Counted from the stretch's first letter, positions 24,970-34,268 are shown. The stretch is 64,000 nucleotides of DNA from Bacillota bacterium (GCA_023411395.1 JAEYOV010000047.1:1-64000); one strand, 5' to 3'. Notes: a model not told the origin generated them from the letters alone. Numbers and translations: made by a program.

Positions 24970-27390
24970 ATGTCGTATAAGGCGCCCTATGATCCGGCCC
25001 GCATCGAAAAAAAGTGGCAGGCAAGGTGGGAGGAGCAGAAGGCTTTCTGCACGGAGGACAATCATACAAAGCCCAAATATTATTGCCTGATCGAATTTCC
25101 GTATCCCTCGGGCGCCGGGCTTCACGTGGGCCATCCACGTCCCTACACGGCGCTGGACATCATCGCCCGCAAGCGGCGCATGGAAGGGTACAACGTGCTG
25201 TTTTCCGTCGGCTGGGATGCATTTGGACTGCCCACGGAGAACTACGCCATCAAAAACAAGGTGCATCCCAGGGCCGTTACCAATGAGAACATTGAACGCT
25301 TCCGGACGCAGCTCAAACGGCTGGGTTTCTCCTTTGATTACAGCCGGGAAGTGAACACCACCGATCCCGCGTATTACAGGTGGACGCAGTGGATTTTCCT
25401 GCAGCTATACAAGCACGGCCTGGCTTATAAAGCAGAAATGCCCATCAACTGGTGCGTTAGCTGCAAGTGCGGCCTGGCCAATGAAGAAGTGGTGGACGGC
25501 GTCTGCGAGCGCTGCGGCGGGGAAGTGGTGCGCCGTGTAAAGAAGCAATGGATGCTGGCAATCACCAAGTACGCCCAAAAACTGCTGGACGGTCTTGATA
25601 CAGTAGACTTCATCGAAAAGGTAAAAACCCAGCAGCGCAACTGGATTGGCCGCTCCGAAGGCGCGGAGATCGACTTTGCTGTCACTGGGCGGCCCGATAA
25701 AATCAAAGTTTACACCACCCGCCCGGATACTGTCTTCGGGGCCACTTATATGGTGCTGTCGCCGGAACATCCGCTGCTGGAAACCTGGAAAGATTCCATT
25801 GATAATTACGATGAATTGATGGATTACAAGGCCCAGGCGGCCAAAAAGTCCGATTTTGAGCGCACGGAAGTGGCCAAGGATAAGACGGGTGTTGAAATCC
25901 GGGGCATCCGGGCTGTCAACCCCGCCACTCAAAAGGAAATCCCCATCTGGATCGCCGACTATGTTTTGATCACCTACGGTACCGGTGCCATCATGGCCGT
26001 GCCCGGCCATGATACAAGGGACTGGGATTTTGCCAAAAAGTTCGGCCTGCCCATTGTAGAGGTGGTTTCAGGCGGAAACGTGCAGGAAGCGGCCTTTGAC
26101 GACATCCAGGATGGCGTCATGGTCAACAGCGGCTTTTTAAACGGCCTGAAAGTGGCTGATGCCAAGAAAGCCATCATAGACCATCTGGAAAAGCAGGAGC
26201 TGGGCCAGCGCAAAGTTAACTTCAAGCTTCGGGACTGGGTGTTCAGCCGTCAGCGGTATTGGGGCGAGCCTATTCCCGTGGTACACTGCAAGCATTGCGG
26301 CATCGTGCCCGTTCCGGAAAAAGACCTGCCGGTTTTGCTTCCCGAAGTAAAGAACTATGAACCCACCGACAGCGGCGAAAGCCCCCTGGCGGCCATGACG
26401 GAATGGGTGAACACCGTCTGCCCCGTCTGCGGCGGCCCCGCCCAGAGGGAAACGGACACCATGCCCCAGTGGGCCGGCTCCAGCTGGTACTTCCTTAGGT
26501 ATACCGATCCCCATAACGATAAGGAAATGGCAAGCCAAGAAGAAATGAAATACTGGCTGCCCATCGACTGGTACAACGGCGGTATGGAGCATACCACGCT
26601 GCACTTGCTCTACAGCAGGTTCTGGCATCTGTTCCTTCATGACATCGGCGTGGTGCCCTCGAAGGAACCCTATCAAAAGCGCACCAGCCATGGCATGATC
26701 CTCGGCTCCAACGGGGAAAAGATGTCCAAATCCCGGGGCAACGTCATCAATCCGGATGATATAACGGATCAATTTGGAGCCGATGCCTTCCGCCTGTACG
26801 AAATGTTCATGGGCGCCTTTGACCAGGCGATTCCATGGTCCACTAACGGGACACAGGGATGCCGGCGTTTCCTGGACCGGGTATGGCGCCTGCAGGAGAT
26901 GCTGACGGAGGGGGAAAATTATTCCTCCGACTTGAAGGCCTCCTTCCACGCCACCATCAAGAAGGTGGGTGAGGATTACGAGAAGATGAAGTACAATACC
27001 GCCATCGCCGCCATGATGAGCTTGGTGAACGACATCTATCTCAAAAATCAGATTACCCGGGGCGAGTTGAAAGCATTGCTGCTGCTGCTAAGCCCGGTAG
27101 CCCCCCACATCTGCGAGGAAATGTGGGAAGCGCAGGGTTTCGGCACGCCCATCCACCATCAGCCCTGGCCTGCCTATGACGAAAAAGAAATGGCCGTCAG
27201 CGAGGTGGAGATCGCCATCCAAATCAACGGCAAGGTGCGCGGCCGCATCATGATCCCTGCCGATTTGACCCGTGAGCAGGCGGAGGAAACGCTACCCGAT
27301 CATCCCGAAGTGAAGGCCCTGGTGGGCGGTAAAGCCATCCGCAAGATCATTTTTGTTCCGGGCAGGCTCCTCAACATCGTGGCCGGCTGA
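24970..27390 (+). CDS. leuS: Leucyl-tRNA synthetase
   Basis: An 806-residue class I synthetase of normal bacterial length. The HIGH motif is HVGH in YPSGAGLHVGHPRPYTALD (about residue 51), the KMSKS loop is at about residue 583 (GEKMSKSRGNVI), and the CP1 editing domain is present (TTRPDTVFGATYMVLSPEH and GTGAIMAVPGHDTRDWDFA). A zinc-type CxxC set lies near residues 156-180. The C-terminal tRNA-binding domain ends IRKIIFVPGRLLNIVAG. AGAGGGAGGAGC gives the start. It is regulated by the T-box leader just upstream. Confidence 0.97.
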   Translation: MSYKAPYDPARIEKKWQARWEEQKAFCTEDNHTKPKYYCLIEFPYPSGAGLHVGHPRPYTALDIIARKRRMEGYNVLFSVGWDAFGLPTENYAIKNKVHPRAVTNENIERFRTQLKRLGFSFDYSREVNTTDPAYYRWTQWIFLQLYKHGLAYKAEMPINWCVSCKCGLANEEVVDGVCERCGGEVVRRVKKQWMLAITKYAQKLLDGLDTVDFIEKVKTQQRNWIGRSEGAEIDFAVTGRPDKIKVYTTRPDTVFGATYMVLSPEHPLLETWKDSIDNYDELMDYKAQAAKKSDFERTEVAKDKTGVEIRGIRAVNPATQKEIPIWIADYVLITYGTGAIMAVPGHDTRDWDFAKKFGLPIVEVVSGGNVQEAAFDDIQDGVMVNSGFLNGLKVADAKKAIIDHLEKQELGQRKVNFKLRDWVFSRQRYWGEPIPVVHCKHCGIVPVPEKDLPVLLPEVKNYEPTDSGESPLAAMTEWVNTVCPVCGGPAQRETDTMPQWAGSSWYFLRYTDPHNDKEMASQEEMKYWLPIDWYNGGMEHTTLHLLYSRFWHLFLHDIGVVPSKEPYQKRTSHGMILGSNGEKMSKSRGNVINPDDITDQFGADAFRLYEMFMGAFDQAIPWSTNGTQGCRRFLDRVWRLQEMLTEGENYSSDLKASFHATIKKVGEDYEKMKYNTAIAAMMSLVNDIYLKNQITRGELKALLLLLSPVAPHICEEMWEAQGFGTPIHHQPWPAYDEKEMAVSEVEIAIQINGKVRGRIMIPADLTREQAEETLPDHPEVKALVGGKAIRKIIFVPGRLLNIVAG

Positions 27391-27415
27391 TTTTTTCCAG
27401 CCTTTTGCCAATAAT

Positions 27416-27458
27416 CGCCTCCTTTTCCGGGCATACTGCCGGAAGGGGAGGCGTTTTT
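27416..27458 (+). terminator. leuS terminator overlapping the next gene's ribosome-binding site
   Basis: CGCCTCCTTTTCCGG pairs with CCGGAAGGGGAGGCG (two G-T wobbles), followed by five T residues. The GGGGAGG of the 3' arm is also the only ribosome-binding site for the small gene that starts four bases after the T run. Confidence 0.85.
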
Positions 27459-27461
27459 GCC

Positions 27462-27614
27462 ATGGAAAAAAAACTGTTGAACCGCAAGAGACAGAAAAAA
27501 GTAGAGTTGCTGGGCCGCATGATGCGTGACCCTGAATCCACCGACGTGTTGGGCAGCTACACCGGCACGCCCAGGGATGGGGGCGAGCCGGACCAGGATG
27601 CGGATGATTTGTAA
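27462..27614 (+). CDS. Small conserved-looking protein (50 residues)
   Basis: A short protein with a basic N-terminal half (MEKKLLNRKRQKKVELLGRM) and an acidic end. The C-terminal pattern DVLGSYTGTPRDGGEPDQDADDL has the look of small uncharacterised proteins common in Firmicutes; I know no function. The ATG is 8-9 bases after GGGGAGG in the leuS terminator arm, so translation requires read-through of leuS or a promoter inside it, and an unfolded hairpin. Confidence 0.65.
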   Translation: MEKKLLNRKRQKKVELLGRMMRDPESTDVLGSYTGTPRDGGEPDQDADDL

Positions 27615-27916
27615 AGCTTTTGCAAGAAAAAATTCCTGACTTGCAGGCCCCAAACAAGATATGCAGACGCTTTCCCGATGCGAAGGCTCCGTTTTTGTTG
27701 CCCTTCCTTGCCTTTCCTGCGCCGATGCAAAGGCATCCTCGGACGAATATACTGAATATTCAGTATGCGGTGCATAAGAAAAACGGAAAAAACACAAGGA
27801 GGGTATTGACACAAACAGGCCGGAATGTTAGTGTTTCTTTCATAAAGGAAAGTGCCTGTATGCGGTAAGGTTTCCTTTGGGCGTTCAGTCAAAATTAAAG
27901 GAGGAGAATACAAAAC
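27615..27916 (+). promoter_or_regulatory. Regulatory region of the amino-acid transporter
   Basis: About 300 bases without a gene. It holds a perfect 18-base palindrome, ATACTGAATATTCAGTAT (27749-27766), and a promoter TTGACA (27806-27811), 17-base spacer, TAGTGT (27829-27834). The palindrome ends 39 bases before the -35 box, so it could be an operator, but no regulator gene adjoins it. Confidence 0.6.
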
Positions 27917-28702
27917 ATGCGGAAAATGATAGCGGTATTGCTGGCGGCAATCCTATTGCTGTCCCTTGGCGCCGCGGCATTGGGCGAGGGCCTGACGCTG
28001 AAGGAAGGCGTGCTCCAGGTCGGTATGGAAATCGGGTACCCTCCCATGGAATACCTGGCGGAAGACGGCGTGACGCCCGTGGGCTTTGATGTGGAAGTGG
28101 CCAACGAGCTGGCGGCCCGCCTGAACCTGAAACTGGAACTGGTGGATACCGCCTGGGACGGCATTTTCGCCTCGCTTGACTCCAGCCGGTATGACGTGAT
28201 TATCTCCTCCGTGAGCATCACCCCGGAGCGGCAGGAGAACTACAACCTCACCCTTCCCTACATCGCCAACAAGCTGGTGCTGGTGACGGCCAAGGATCTG
28301 CCCGTCACATCCCCCGATGACCTGACCGGCTACCGCGTGGCAGTACAGACTGAAACCACCGCTGACATATTCATGAAGGCGAAGATCGAAGCCGGCCTGA
28401 GCATCGAGTATTATGTATACGACAAGATCATCCAGTGCTTTGATGAACTGAAACTGGGCCGCGTTGATGCCGTGCTGGTGGACAGCGTGGTGGCTGCCTA
28501 TTACCTGGGCGCCGATGCCGACAAGTTTGCCATTGCCTGGGAGAACGACGTGGGCGAGCCCATGGGCCTTTGCCTGAAGAAGGGGAATGACGCCCTGACC
28601 CAGAAGATCGAGGAAGCCATCGACGCCATGATGGCCGATGGGACGATGGCCGGGATCGCAACCAAGCACTTCGGATATGACACCACCGCGGGCGTAAGGT
28701 AA
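27917..28702 (+). CDS. Polar amino-acid ABC transporter, substrate-binding protein
   Basis: A 261-residue family 3 solute-binding protein. A signal peptide covers about residues 1-23 (ends ALG/E; no lipobox Cys). The family signature GFDVEVANELAARL is at about residues 55-68, then DTAWDGIFASLDSSRYDVIISSVSITPERQ, and YRVAVQTETTADIF. The ligand cannot be named; polar or aromatic residues are usual for the family. AAAGGAGGAG precedes ATG. It begins a three-gene transporter operon. Confidence 0.9.
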   Translation: MRKMIAVLLAAILLLSLGAAALGEGLTLKEGVLQVGMEIGYPPMEYLAEDGVTPVGFDVEVANELAARLNLKLELVDTAWDGIFASLDSSRYDVIISSVSITPERQENYNLTLPYIANKLVLVTAKDLPVTSPDDLTGYRVAVQTETTADIFMKAKIEAGLSIEYYVYDKIIQCFDELKLGRVDAVLVDSVVAAYYLGADADKFAIAWENDVGEPMGLCLKKGNDALTQKIEEAIDAMMADGTMAGIATKHFGYDTTAGVR

Positions 28703-28726
28703 GGCATTCACCTTTAAGCGAATAGG

Positions 28727-28767
28727 GCTTGTCCGTCATTGCCCCGGCAGGGCGATGACGGACAAGC
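28727..28767 (+). terminator. Hairpin between binding protein and permease genes
   Basis: GCTTGTCCGTCAT and ATGACGGACAAGC form a 13-base-pair stem followed by GTCTTTGTTT. The short T tract suggests partial termination or protection of the upstream mRNA from 3' decay, so that the binding protein exceeds the membrane parts. Confidence 0.65.
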
Positions 28768-28805
28768 GTCTTTGTTTGTAAAGTTTGCATCCGGGGGGAT
28801 GGAAC

Positions 28806-29561
28806 ATGGGCATATGGGAATGGCTGGCGCTTGTATTTCAATCAATTGGCAGTTTTTTTGAAAGCATCTTTCAGGCAATTGTCAATTTTATCGTATCATT
28901 GCCCCAGGCCATGGAAAAAATCATCGGCTGGATGCCAGCGCTGCTACAGGCTACAGGCATTACGCTGTCGCTGACGGTATTGGCGGTAAGCTGTGGCCTG
29001 GTAATCAGCGTTTTCCTGGCACTGGGCAAAATATCAAAAGTAAAGATCCTGCAGCGTCTTTCCGGCGGATATGTATTTTTCTTTCGGGGCACGCCGCTTC
29101 TCATGCAATTGTTTTTCATCTATTATGCGCTGCCGCAAATCATCCCGGCCCTGACAATACAGGACCGGTTTATGGCTGCCTGGATCGCATATGCGCTGAA
29201 TTCAGGCGCTTACCTGGCTGAAATCATTCGTGCTGCCATACAATCCATCGACAAGGGACAGTTTGAGGCTTCCAAGGTGCTGGGCATGACCTATGGCCAG
29301 ACAATGCGGCTGATCATTATCCCCCAGTCTATCCGCCGCCTGATTCCCCCGGTGGGCAACGAGTTCATCATGGTCATCAAGGATACCTCCCTGGTATCCA
29401 CTATCGCTTTGGTGGATCTGATGAAAAGGACGTCCTCGATCATGTCCTCCAGCGCCAGTCCGCTTGTGTACCTGCCGGCCATGGTCATCTATTTGCTGAT
29501 CACCGCGGTTTTTACCTGGATTTTCAACCGTCTGGAAAAGAAGTTCAGCGTATATCAATAA
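28806..29561 (+). CDS. Polar amino-acid ABC transporter, permease
   Basis: A 251-residue HisM-type permease with an N-terminal amphipathic segment and about five membrane helices. The EAA loop is present as GQFEASKVLGMTYGQTMRLIIIPQSIRRLIPPVGNEFI. The ATG at 28806 follows GGGGGGATGGAAC; an earlier TTG frame start is unlikely. It works with the proteins encoded on either side. Confidence 0.92.
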   Translation: MGIWEWLALVFQSIGSFFESIFQAIVNFIVSLPQAMEKIIGWMPALLQATGITLSLTVLAVSCGLVISVFLALGKISKVKILQRLSGGYVFFFRGTPLLMQLFFIYYALPQIIPALTIQDRFMAAWIAYALNSGAYLAEIIRAAIQSIDKGQFEASKVLGMTYGQTMRLIIIPQSIRRLIPPVGNEFIMVIKDTSLVSTIALVDLMKRTSSIMSSSASPLVYLPAMVIYLLITAVFTWIFNRLEKKFSVYQ

Positions 29562-29613
29562 GGCTCTATTGTTTATACGGTCTGATAATTGAAGCGTCAT
29601 AGGAGGAACTGTC

Positions 29614-30372
29614 ATGGCCATGATCCAGGCGGAGCACGTCTGCAAACAGTTTGGTTCATTGCAGGTGCTCAAGGATGTGAGCATCTCCATAGAAAAGGGT
29701 GAGGTGGTGTGCATCATCGGCCCGTCCGGCTCGGGCAAGTCCACCTTTCTGCGCTCCCTGATTCACCTGGAAAAAATCACCTCCGGCCGGATCATCATCG
29801 AAGACCAGCTTCTGGATGACCGCAAGGACGGCGTGAACAGCGTAAAATTAACGCCCAAGGAGCGCAGCGCCATACTGCTCAAAATGGGCATGGTGTTCCA
29901 GTCCTTCAACCTGTTCCCCCACCGCACCGTTTTGCAAAACGTGATGGTGGCGCCGGTGAATGTGAAGAAAATGGACGCAAAAAAGGCCGAAACCATCGCC
30001 CGGGACCTCATCGGCCGGGTAGGGCTTTCGGAAAAAGTGAATGAATATCCCTCCCGCCTCTCCGGCGGCCAGCAGCAGCGGGTGGCCATCGCCCGGGCAC
30101 TGGCCATGCAGCCGGATATCATGCTCTTTGACGAGCCTACCTCAGCGCTTGACCCGGAGCTGGTGGGCGAGGTGCTCAGCGTCATCAAGAATCTTGCCTA
30201 TGAAGGCATGACCATGGTGGTGGTCACCCACGAAATGGGCTTTGCCAGGGAAGTGGCCGACAAGGTGATCTTTATGGATCAGGGGTCCATCGCCCAGCAG
30301 GGAACGCCCAAAGAGATTTTCAGCAATCCCGAAAACGAGCGGCTGCGGCAATTTTTGCAGAGCGTTTTGTAA
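29614..30372 (+). CDS. Polar amino-acid ABC transporter, ATPase (GlnQ type)
   Basis: A 252-residue ATPase. Walker A GPSGSGKST (about residue 38), Q-loop VFQSFNLFPH, signature LSGGQQQRVAIARALAM, Walker B IMLFDEPTSALD, switch VVTHEMGFA and the C-terminal PKEIFSNPENERLRQFL typical of the polar amino-acid group. GGAGGAACTGTC gives the start. It ends the operon; a terminator follows. Confidence 0.94.
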   Translation: MAMIQAEHVCKQFGSLQVLKDVSISIEKGEVVCIIGPSGSGKSTFLRSLIHLEKITSGRIIIEDQLLDDRKDGVNSVKLTPKERSAILLKMGMVFQSFNLFPHRTVLQNVMVAPVNVKKMDAKKAETIARDLIGRVGLSEKVNEYPSRLSGGQQQRVAIARALAMQPDIMLFDEPTSALDPELVGEVLSVIKNLAYEGMTMVVVTHEMGFAREVADKVIFMDQGSIAQQGTPKEIFSNPENERLRQFLQSVL

Positions 30373-30406
30373 CGCTTCGTTCGTCCGTATCCATAGGGGT
30401 ATGCAA

Positions 30407-30453
30407 AAAGGGCTGTCTCAAAGCGGAGAACCGCAAAGAGGCAGCCCTTTTTT
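30407..30453. terminator. Bidirectional terminator
   Basis: AAAGGGCTG and CAGCCCTTT flank a loop containing an inner CGGAGAACCG hairpin; T residues follow on the plus strand and A residues precede on the left. It separates the transporter from the convergent MFS gene. Confidence 0.85.
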
Positions 30454-30471
30454 GCATCGCCCTGTGATACC

Positions 30472-31746
30472 TTAAACGGGGGCATCTTCTTCCTCCTGCC
30501 TGTTTTTCCAAAGCTTCAGGGAGAGGAAGATGGCCAGGGCTGTCAAACAAAAGGTCAGCACAAAGGGCAGCGAACGGTCGGCTTCGGACAGCAGCCCGGC
30601 CAATACGCCCGTGGGAGAGGTAATCAGCAGGCACATGGACAGGAAAAGCGCATTCATCCGCGCACGCTCCTCCCTGTCTATGTTCACCATTTGCAGGGAG
30701 TTGGCCAAGGGGATCAGCGCCGACAGGGCAAGAGCTTCCGTCACCGTACCGAAAATCAGCAGAGGAAAGGCCCCCTGCCATAGGAATATGAGCATCCCCT
30801 GCACGGCTCCCAGGCAAAGGAGGGATACCAAAAGGGGCTTTTTGAAAAGCCGCACGCTCAGCCGCGGGACAAGCAGGAAATACCCGGCCAGCATGATCAG
30901 GGAACGCAGCGTGGCGAATACAGACAGGTACTTTTCGCCAATGCCCAGCTTTTCTGTGACCAGCAGCGGCCAGAAGGTATCGTTTACGCTCCGGATCGCG
31001 CCGATGCACGCCAGAAGACCCACCGTAATCATCACACGGGGCGTTTTAAGCATCGTGACAAGCACATGGCGGCTGTCCAGCAAATGCGCAAAAATGTTGC
31101 GGTGGCGGGATTCCTCCTGCCTGCGCCTGCCCACTTCCGTCTCATGGGTGAAGATGTACAGGATGATGAACTTGGCGGTCATCATCACAAAGGTGAGTCC
31201 GTACAAAAAGCGCACCGTGGGAACGACCGAATCGTTCTGCATGAAAAAGTAGGGGATGGGGGTCACAAAAGCGGCGATCAAGCCGGCGATGTGGGCCAGG
31301 GAATACAGGTGCACCAGCTTGTTCTCCGGCGCATCCTCCACGTACAGCAGCGCCCAGGCATTCTCCGTTACACGCCACGTGCCGTTGATGATGGCCGCCG
31401 CCAGAAACCAGTGGAAGTTTTGGGCCAGCATCCAGATCAGGGCCGGCACGCTCCAGGCCAATATGTCAAAAACCAAGGTGCACAGCCTGCGCCCCATCTT
31501 ATCGGTCAGCACGCCGCCCAGCAGCGCCCAAACCATCTGGGAGATTAAAAACACCGTGGCCGTGATGCCGATCGTTACGGGCTCCATGCCAAGAGCCGCC
31601 ATATAGACCGCCACAAAGGGAGCATACAGGTTGAAGGGAATGCCCCACAAGGGCTCCGTCAGAAGGCAGGCGCGTTGGTTGCCTTTGACATGGATCAGCG
31701 TATCAATCAGAGGATGGGAGGATATCTTCTTTATCAGGCCGGACAT
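30472..31746 (-). CDS. Major facilitator superfamily transporter
   Basis: A 424-residue membrane protein with about twelve hydrophobic segments. The loop-2/3 MFS signature is visible as GGVLTDKMGRRLCTLV. Substrate is not evident. The ATG at 31746 follows AAAGAGGTCCAT; the longer frame is not supported. It diverges from a LacI-family regulator with a shared 145-base region that carries the operator, so LacI control is plausible. Confidence 0.88.
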   Translation of the reverse strand: MSGLIKKISSHPLIDTLIHVKGNQRACLLTEPLWGIPFNLYAPFVAVYMAALGMEPVTIGITATVFLISQMVWALLGGVLTDKMGRRLCTLVFDILAWSVPALIWMLAQNFHWFLAAAIINGTWRVTENAWALLYVEDAPENKLVHLYSLAHIAGLIAAFVTPIPYFFMQNDSVVPTVRFLYGLTFVMMTAKFIILYIFTHETEVGRRRQEESRHRNIFAHLLDSRHVLVTMLKTPRVMITVGLLACIGAIRSVNDTFWPLLVTEKLGIGEKYLSVFATLRSLIMLAGYFLLVPRLSVRLFKKPLLVSLLCLGAVQGMLIFLWQGAFPLLIFGTVTEALALSALIPLANSLQMVNIDREERARMNALFLSMCLLITSPTGVLAGLLSEADRSLPFVLTFCLTALAIFLSLKLWKNRQEEEDAPV

Positions 31747-31829
31747 ATGGACCTCTTTTGCGCGTGCACCGCGCCGTGGAAATGATAGCATTTGCCGCGG
31801 GTGATGTCAATGTGCAAAGGTAAGTCGCC

Positions 31830-31871
31830 TTGACAGTAAAATTGTTGCGTGATAACATATTAATCGATTAA
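31830..31871 (+). promoter_or_regulatory. lacI-family promoter with overlapping operator
   Basis: TTGACA (31830-31835), 17-base spacer, TAACAT (31853-31858), then the perfect palindrome TTAATCGATTAA (31860-31871) with the central CG usual in LacI-family operators. The operator covers the transcription start, which indicates autorepression and perhaps control of the divergent MFS gene. Confidence 0.75.
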
Positions 31872-31890
31872 CAGAAAAGAGGAAGCACGC

Positions 31891-32934
31891 ATGGCGAACA
31901 TGAAGCACATCGCACAGCTTGCGAATGTATCCACCGCCACGGTATCCCACGTACTCAGCGGGAAAAAGCCTGTACGGGAAGAAACGCGCCGGCGTGTGGA
32001 GGAGGCCATCCGCCAGACGGATTATACGCTCAACACCATCGCCAAAAGTCTGCGGATGAACAAAACGCAGACCATAGGCGTATTGGCGGAGGACATCCGC
32101 GGACTTCCGGTGCCGGAAATCGTAACGGGCATCAGCGAATATCTGGAAATGCGCGGCTATCAGCTGCTTTTAAACAACCTGCGCCTTCTGGAAAAGCTGT
32201 ACAACCAGTATGACCACATCCTCATGTGCCAGGAGGAAATCAACCAGGGCCTGAAGGTACTGATGGATGCCCATGTGGACGGCATCATCTATGTGGCCAT
32301 GCACGACCGGTCGCTGGACGGGGTGCTGATGCCGGTGGAAAAGCCCCTGGTATACGCCTACGCCAGGGCAGGGGATCCGGGCGGTCCATATGTGACTTAT
32401 GACAACATGCTAAGTGCAATGGCTATCACCCGCTGCCTGATTGAAAAAGGCCACCGCCGGATTGCGGCCGTCGCCGGGCACCGGGATTCCGATCCCAGCA
32501 GGCAGCGGCTTCAGGGGTTTTTGCAGGCAATGGCGGAGGCCGGCCTTAACGTGCCGCCGGAATACATCCGCTGGGGCGACTGGGAATATCAAAGCGGCGC
32601 CGCGCAGACGGAGGCGCTGCTGTCTATGCCCCAAAGGCCCACCGCCATCTTTGCCATGAATGATCTGATGGCCGCCGGCTGTTACCAGGCCATACGGCGC
32701 CACGGGCTGAATATTCCGGAACATATATCCGTAGCCGGGTTTGACAACCGGGAGATCGCCTCCTACCTGCATCCGCCGCTCACCACCGTTTCCCTGCCCA
32801 CCCGCCAGATCGGCTTTGAGAGCGCCAGGATGCTGCTGGAATTGATGGATCAAAAACAGGCAGGGCAAGACAGCATGGTGCTTCCCTGCTCGCTGTGCGT
32901 GCGTGATTCGGTCAGTGTGCCTTCAAAAGAATAA
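31891..32934 (+). CDS. LacI-family transcriptional regulator
   Basis: A 347-residue repressor. The N-terminal helix-turn-helix is MKHIAQLANVSTATVSHVLSGKKPV, followed by the hinge (TIAKSLRMNKTQTIGVLAEDI) and a periplasmic-binding-protein-like effector domain with FAMNDLMAAGCYQAIRRHGLNIPEHISVAGFDN. The effector is probably a sugar, but no sugar enzymes adjoin the gene. GAGGAAGCACGC precedes ATG. Confidence 0.93.
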   Translation: MANMKHIAQLANVSTATVSHVLSGKKPVREETRRRVEEAIRQTDYTLNTIAKSLRMNKTQTIGVLAEDIRGLPVPEIVTGISEYLEMRGYQLLLNNLRLLEKLYNQYDHILMCQEEINQGLKVLMDAHVDGIIYVAMHDRSLDGVLMPVEKPLVYAYARAGDPGGPYVTYDNMLSAMAITRCLIEKGHRRIAAVAGHRDSDPSRQRLQGFLQAMAEAGLNVPPEYIRWGDWEYQSGAAQTEALLSMPQRPTAIFAMNDLMAAGCYQAIRRHGLNIPEHISVAGFDNREIASYLHPPLTTVSLPTRQIGFESARMLLELMDQKQAGQDSMVLPCSLCVRDSVSVPSKE

Positions 32935-33042
32935 TGCAAAAGATGTTTCACGATCTTCGCTTTGGGGTATTTCTAGTTCAGAAACATAAATACCCCCGGC
33001 GGCGAGCCGACGGACAAACCGGCAGAAGGCAGGTTGACATCT

Positions 33043-33645
33043 ATGGGAAATGCATTTTGGAAGGCTTTGGAAGGCCGTCACAGCGTCTATGGTTTTGACA
33101 AGGAAAAGCCTGTGGCGCAAGAAAAAATCGTTGAGATCGCAGAAAAGGCGCTGACATTGGTGCCTTCGTCCTTCAACAGCCAGAGCACCCGCATCGTGGT
33201 GCTTTTCGGCGAACATCACAAAAAGCTGTGGGACATCGTCCTTGATGCGCTGCGGAAAGTGACGGACGATGCGCAGTTTGCAAAGACGGAAGAAAAGGTC
33301 CGGGGGGCATTCCAGTCCGGCTACGGCACGGTGCTGTTCTTTGAGGATCAGGCGGTGATCCGGGGGCTTCGGGAGCAGTTTGCCCTGTATGCCGACAAGT
33401 TCCCCGTATGGTCGGAACATACCGCCGCCATGCACCAGTTCACCGTATGGGTGGCCCTGGCCCAGGAAGGGCTGGGCGCGTCGCTGCAGCACTACAATCC
33501 GCTGATTGACGATGCGGTGCGCAAGGAATGGCATGTTAAGGAAACCTGGAAGCTGACGGCGCAAATGCCCTTTGGCAAACCGCTGTCCGGGCCCGATGAG
33601 AAGGATCATATGGATATGGCGGAAAGGCTCAAGGTGTTTTCCTGA
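33043..33645 (+). CDS. Nitroreductase-family flavoprotein
   Basis: A 200-residue FMN-dependent oxidoreductase of the HBN1/YdgI-like nitroreductase group. FMN contacts are the N-terminal EGRHSVYGFDKEKP and SSFNSQSTRIVVL, and near the end WVALAQEGLGASLQHYNP and the PFGKPLSGPDEKDH tail. The start ATG at 33043 is preferred to TTG at 33034. A 9-base-pair hairpin (GGGGTATTT/AAATACCCC, 32964-32995) lies upstream without a T tract. Confidence 0.88.
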   Translation: MGNAFWKALEGRHSVYGFDKEKPVAQEKIVEIAEKALTLVPSSFNSQSTRIVVLFGEHHKKLWDIVLDALRKVTDDAQFAKTEEKVRGAFQSGYGTVLFFEDQAVIRGLREQFALYADKFPVWSEHTAAMHQFTVWVALAQEGLGASLQHYNPLIDDAVRKEWHVKETWKLTAQMPFGKPLSGPDEKDHMDMAERLKVFS

Positions 33646-33678
33646 AAAAAGCCAAATCCCAATTTGGGCTGATAATTG

Positions 33679-33714
33679 AGTGCCCGGCGGCCAAATGGCC
33701 GCCGGGCACTTTTG
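33679..33714. terminator. Terminator between nitroreductase and XRE genes
   Basis: AGTGCCCGGCGGCC and GGCCGCCGGGCACT form a 14-base-pair perfect stem with loop AAAT, followed by TTTTGATT. Confidence 0.85.
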
Positions 33715-33737
33715 ATTAAATGAAAACGTTTGCCGGG

Positions 33738-34058
33738 TCAGTCGTCATCGGACCAGGTGGAAAGCGCTTCCTCCACCGTCCGCAAAATTTCCTGCAATGC
33801 GGTTTTCTTTTTGCCTGGGAGTTGGCCTGCACAAGAACGGGGCTTGCGCGTCAGGCTGCCGGAAAGCAGCTCATCCATACTTGTGTCCAGTACATTCGCC
33901 AAGGCAACCAGTGTCTCCAGGCTGGCTTTGCGGGTCCCCCGTTCAATGTGGCCCAAAAAAGACAGGGAGATATTTGCTTTTTCCGCCAGTTGTTCCTGTG
34001 TCCAACCGCGCAGGATGCGCTCCCTCCGGATGCGTGCCCCAAGCGAGGAGTAATCCAT
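33738..34058 (-). CDS. Small XRE-family DNA-binding regulator
   Basis: A 106-residue protein: helix-turn-helix in residues 8-62 (IRRERILRGWTQEQLAEKANISLSFLGHIERGTRKAS), then a linker with basic residues and an acidic C-terminal helix (EEALSTWSDDD). GGGAGGG stands 11 bases upstream of ATG. It is a lone gene; the target is unknown. Its 350-base upstream region also contains the promoter of the zinc-ribbon gene in the other direction. Confidence 0.88.
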   Translation of the reverse strand: MDYSSLGARIRRERILRGWTQEQLAEKANISLSFLGHIERGTRKASLETLVALANVLDTSMDELLSGSLTRKPRSCAGQLPGKKKTALQEILRTVEEALSTWSDDD

Positions 34059-34239
34059 GGAACAAGTACCCTCCCGAATTAAAAAATTTCTTTGAGAATA
34101 GCGAATTATGTTTCAAATGAACATAATACATAAGCATTATTCTACACCATAGGAAGCAATACCTCTATCTATTTGCCAAATTTCCAAATAACCGGCCCGA
34201 TGGCGGGAAAAAGCCGATGATAAAAATATTTGCAAAGGG

Positions 34240-34268
34240 TGTACAAAACATTGCCTTCATGATATAAT
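34240..34268 (+). promoter_or_regulatory. Promoter of the zinc-ribbon gene
   Basis: TGTACA, 17-base spacer, TATAAT (34263-34268). The stretch from 34059 to 34239 is AT-rich and shows nothing else that I can support. Confidence 0.6.
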
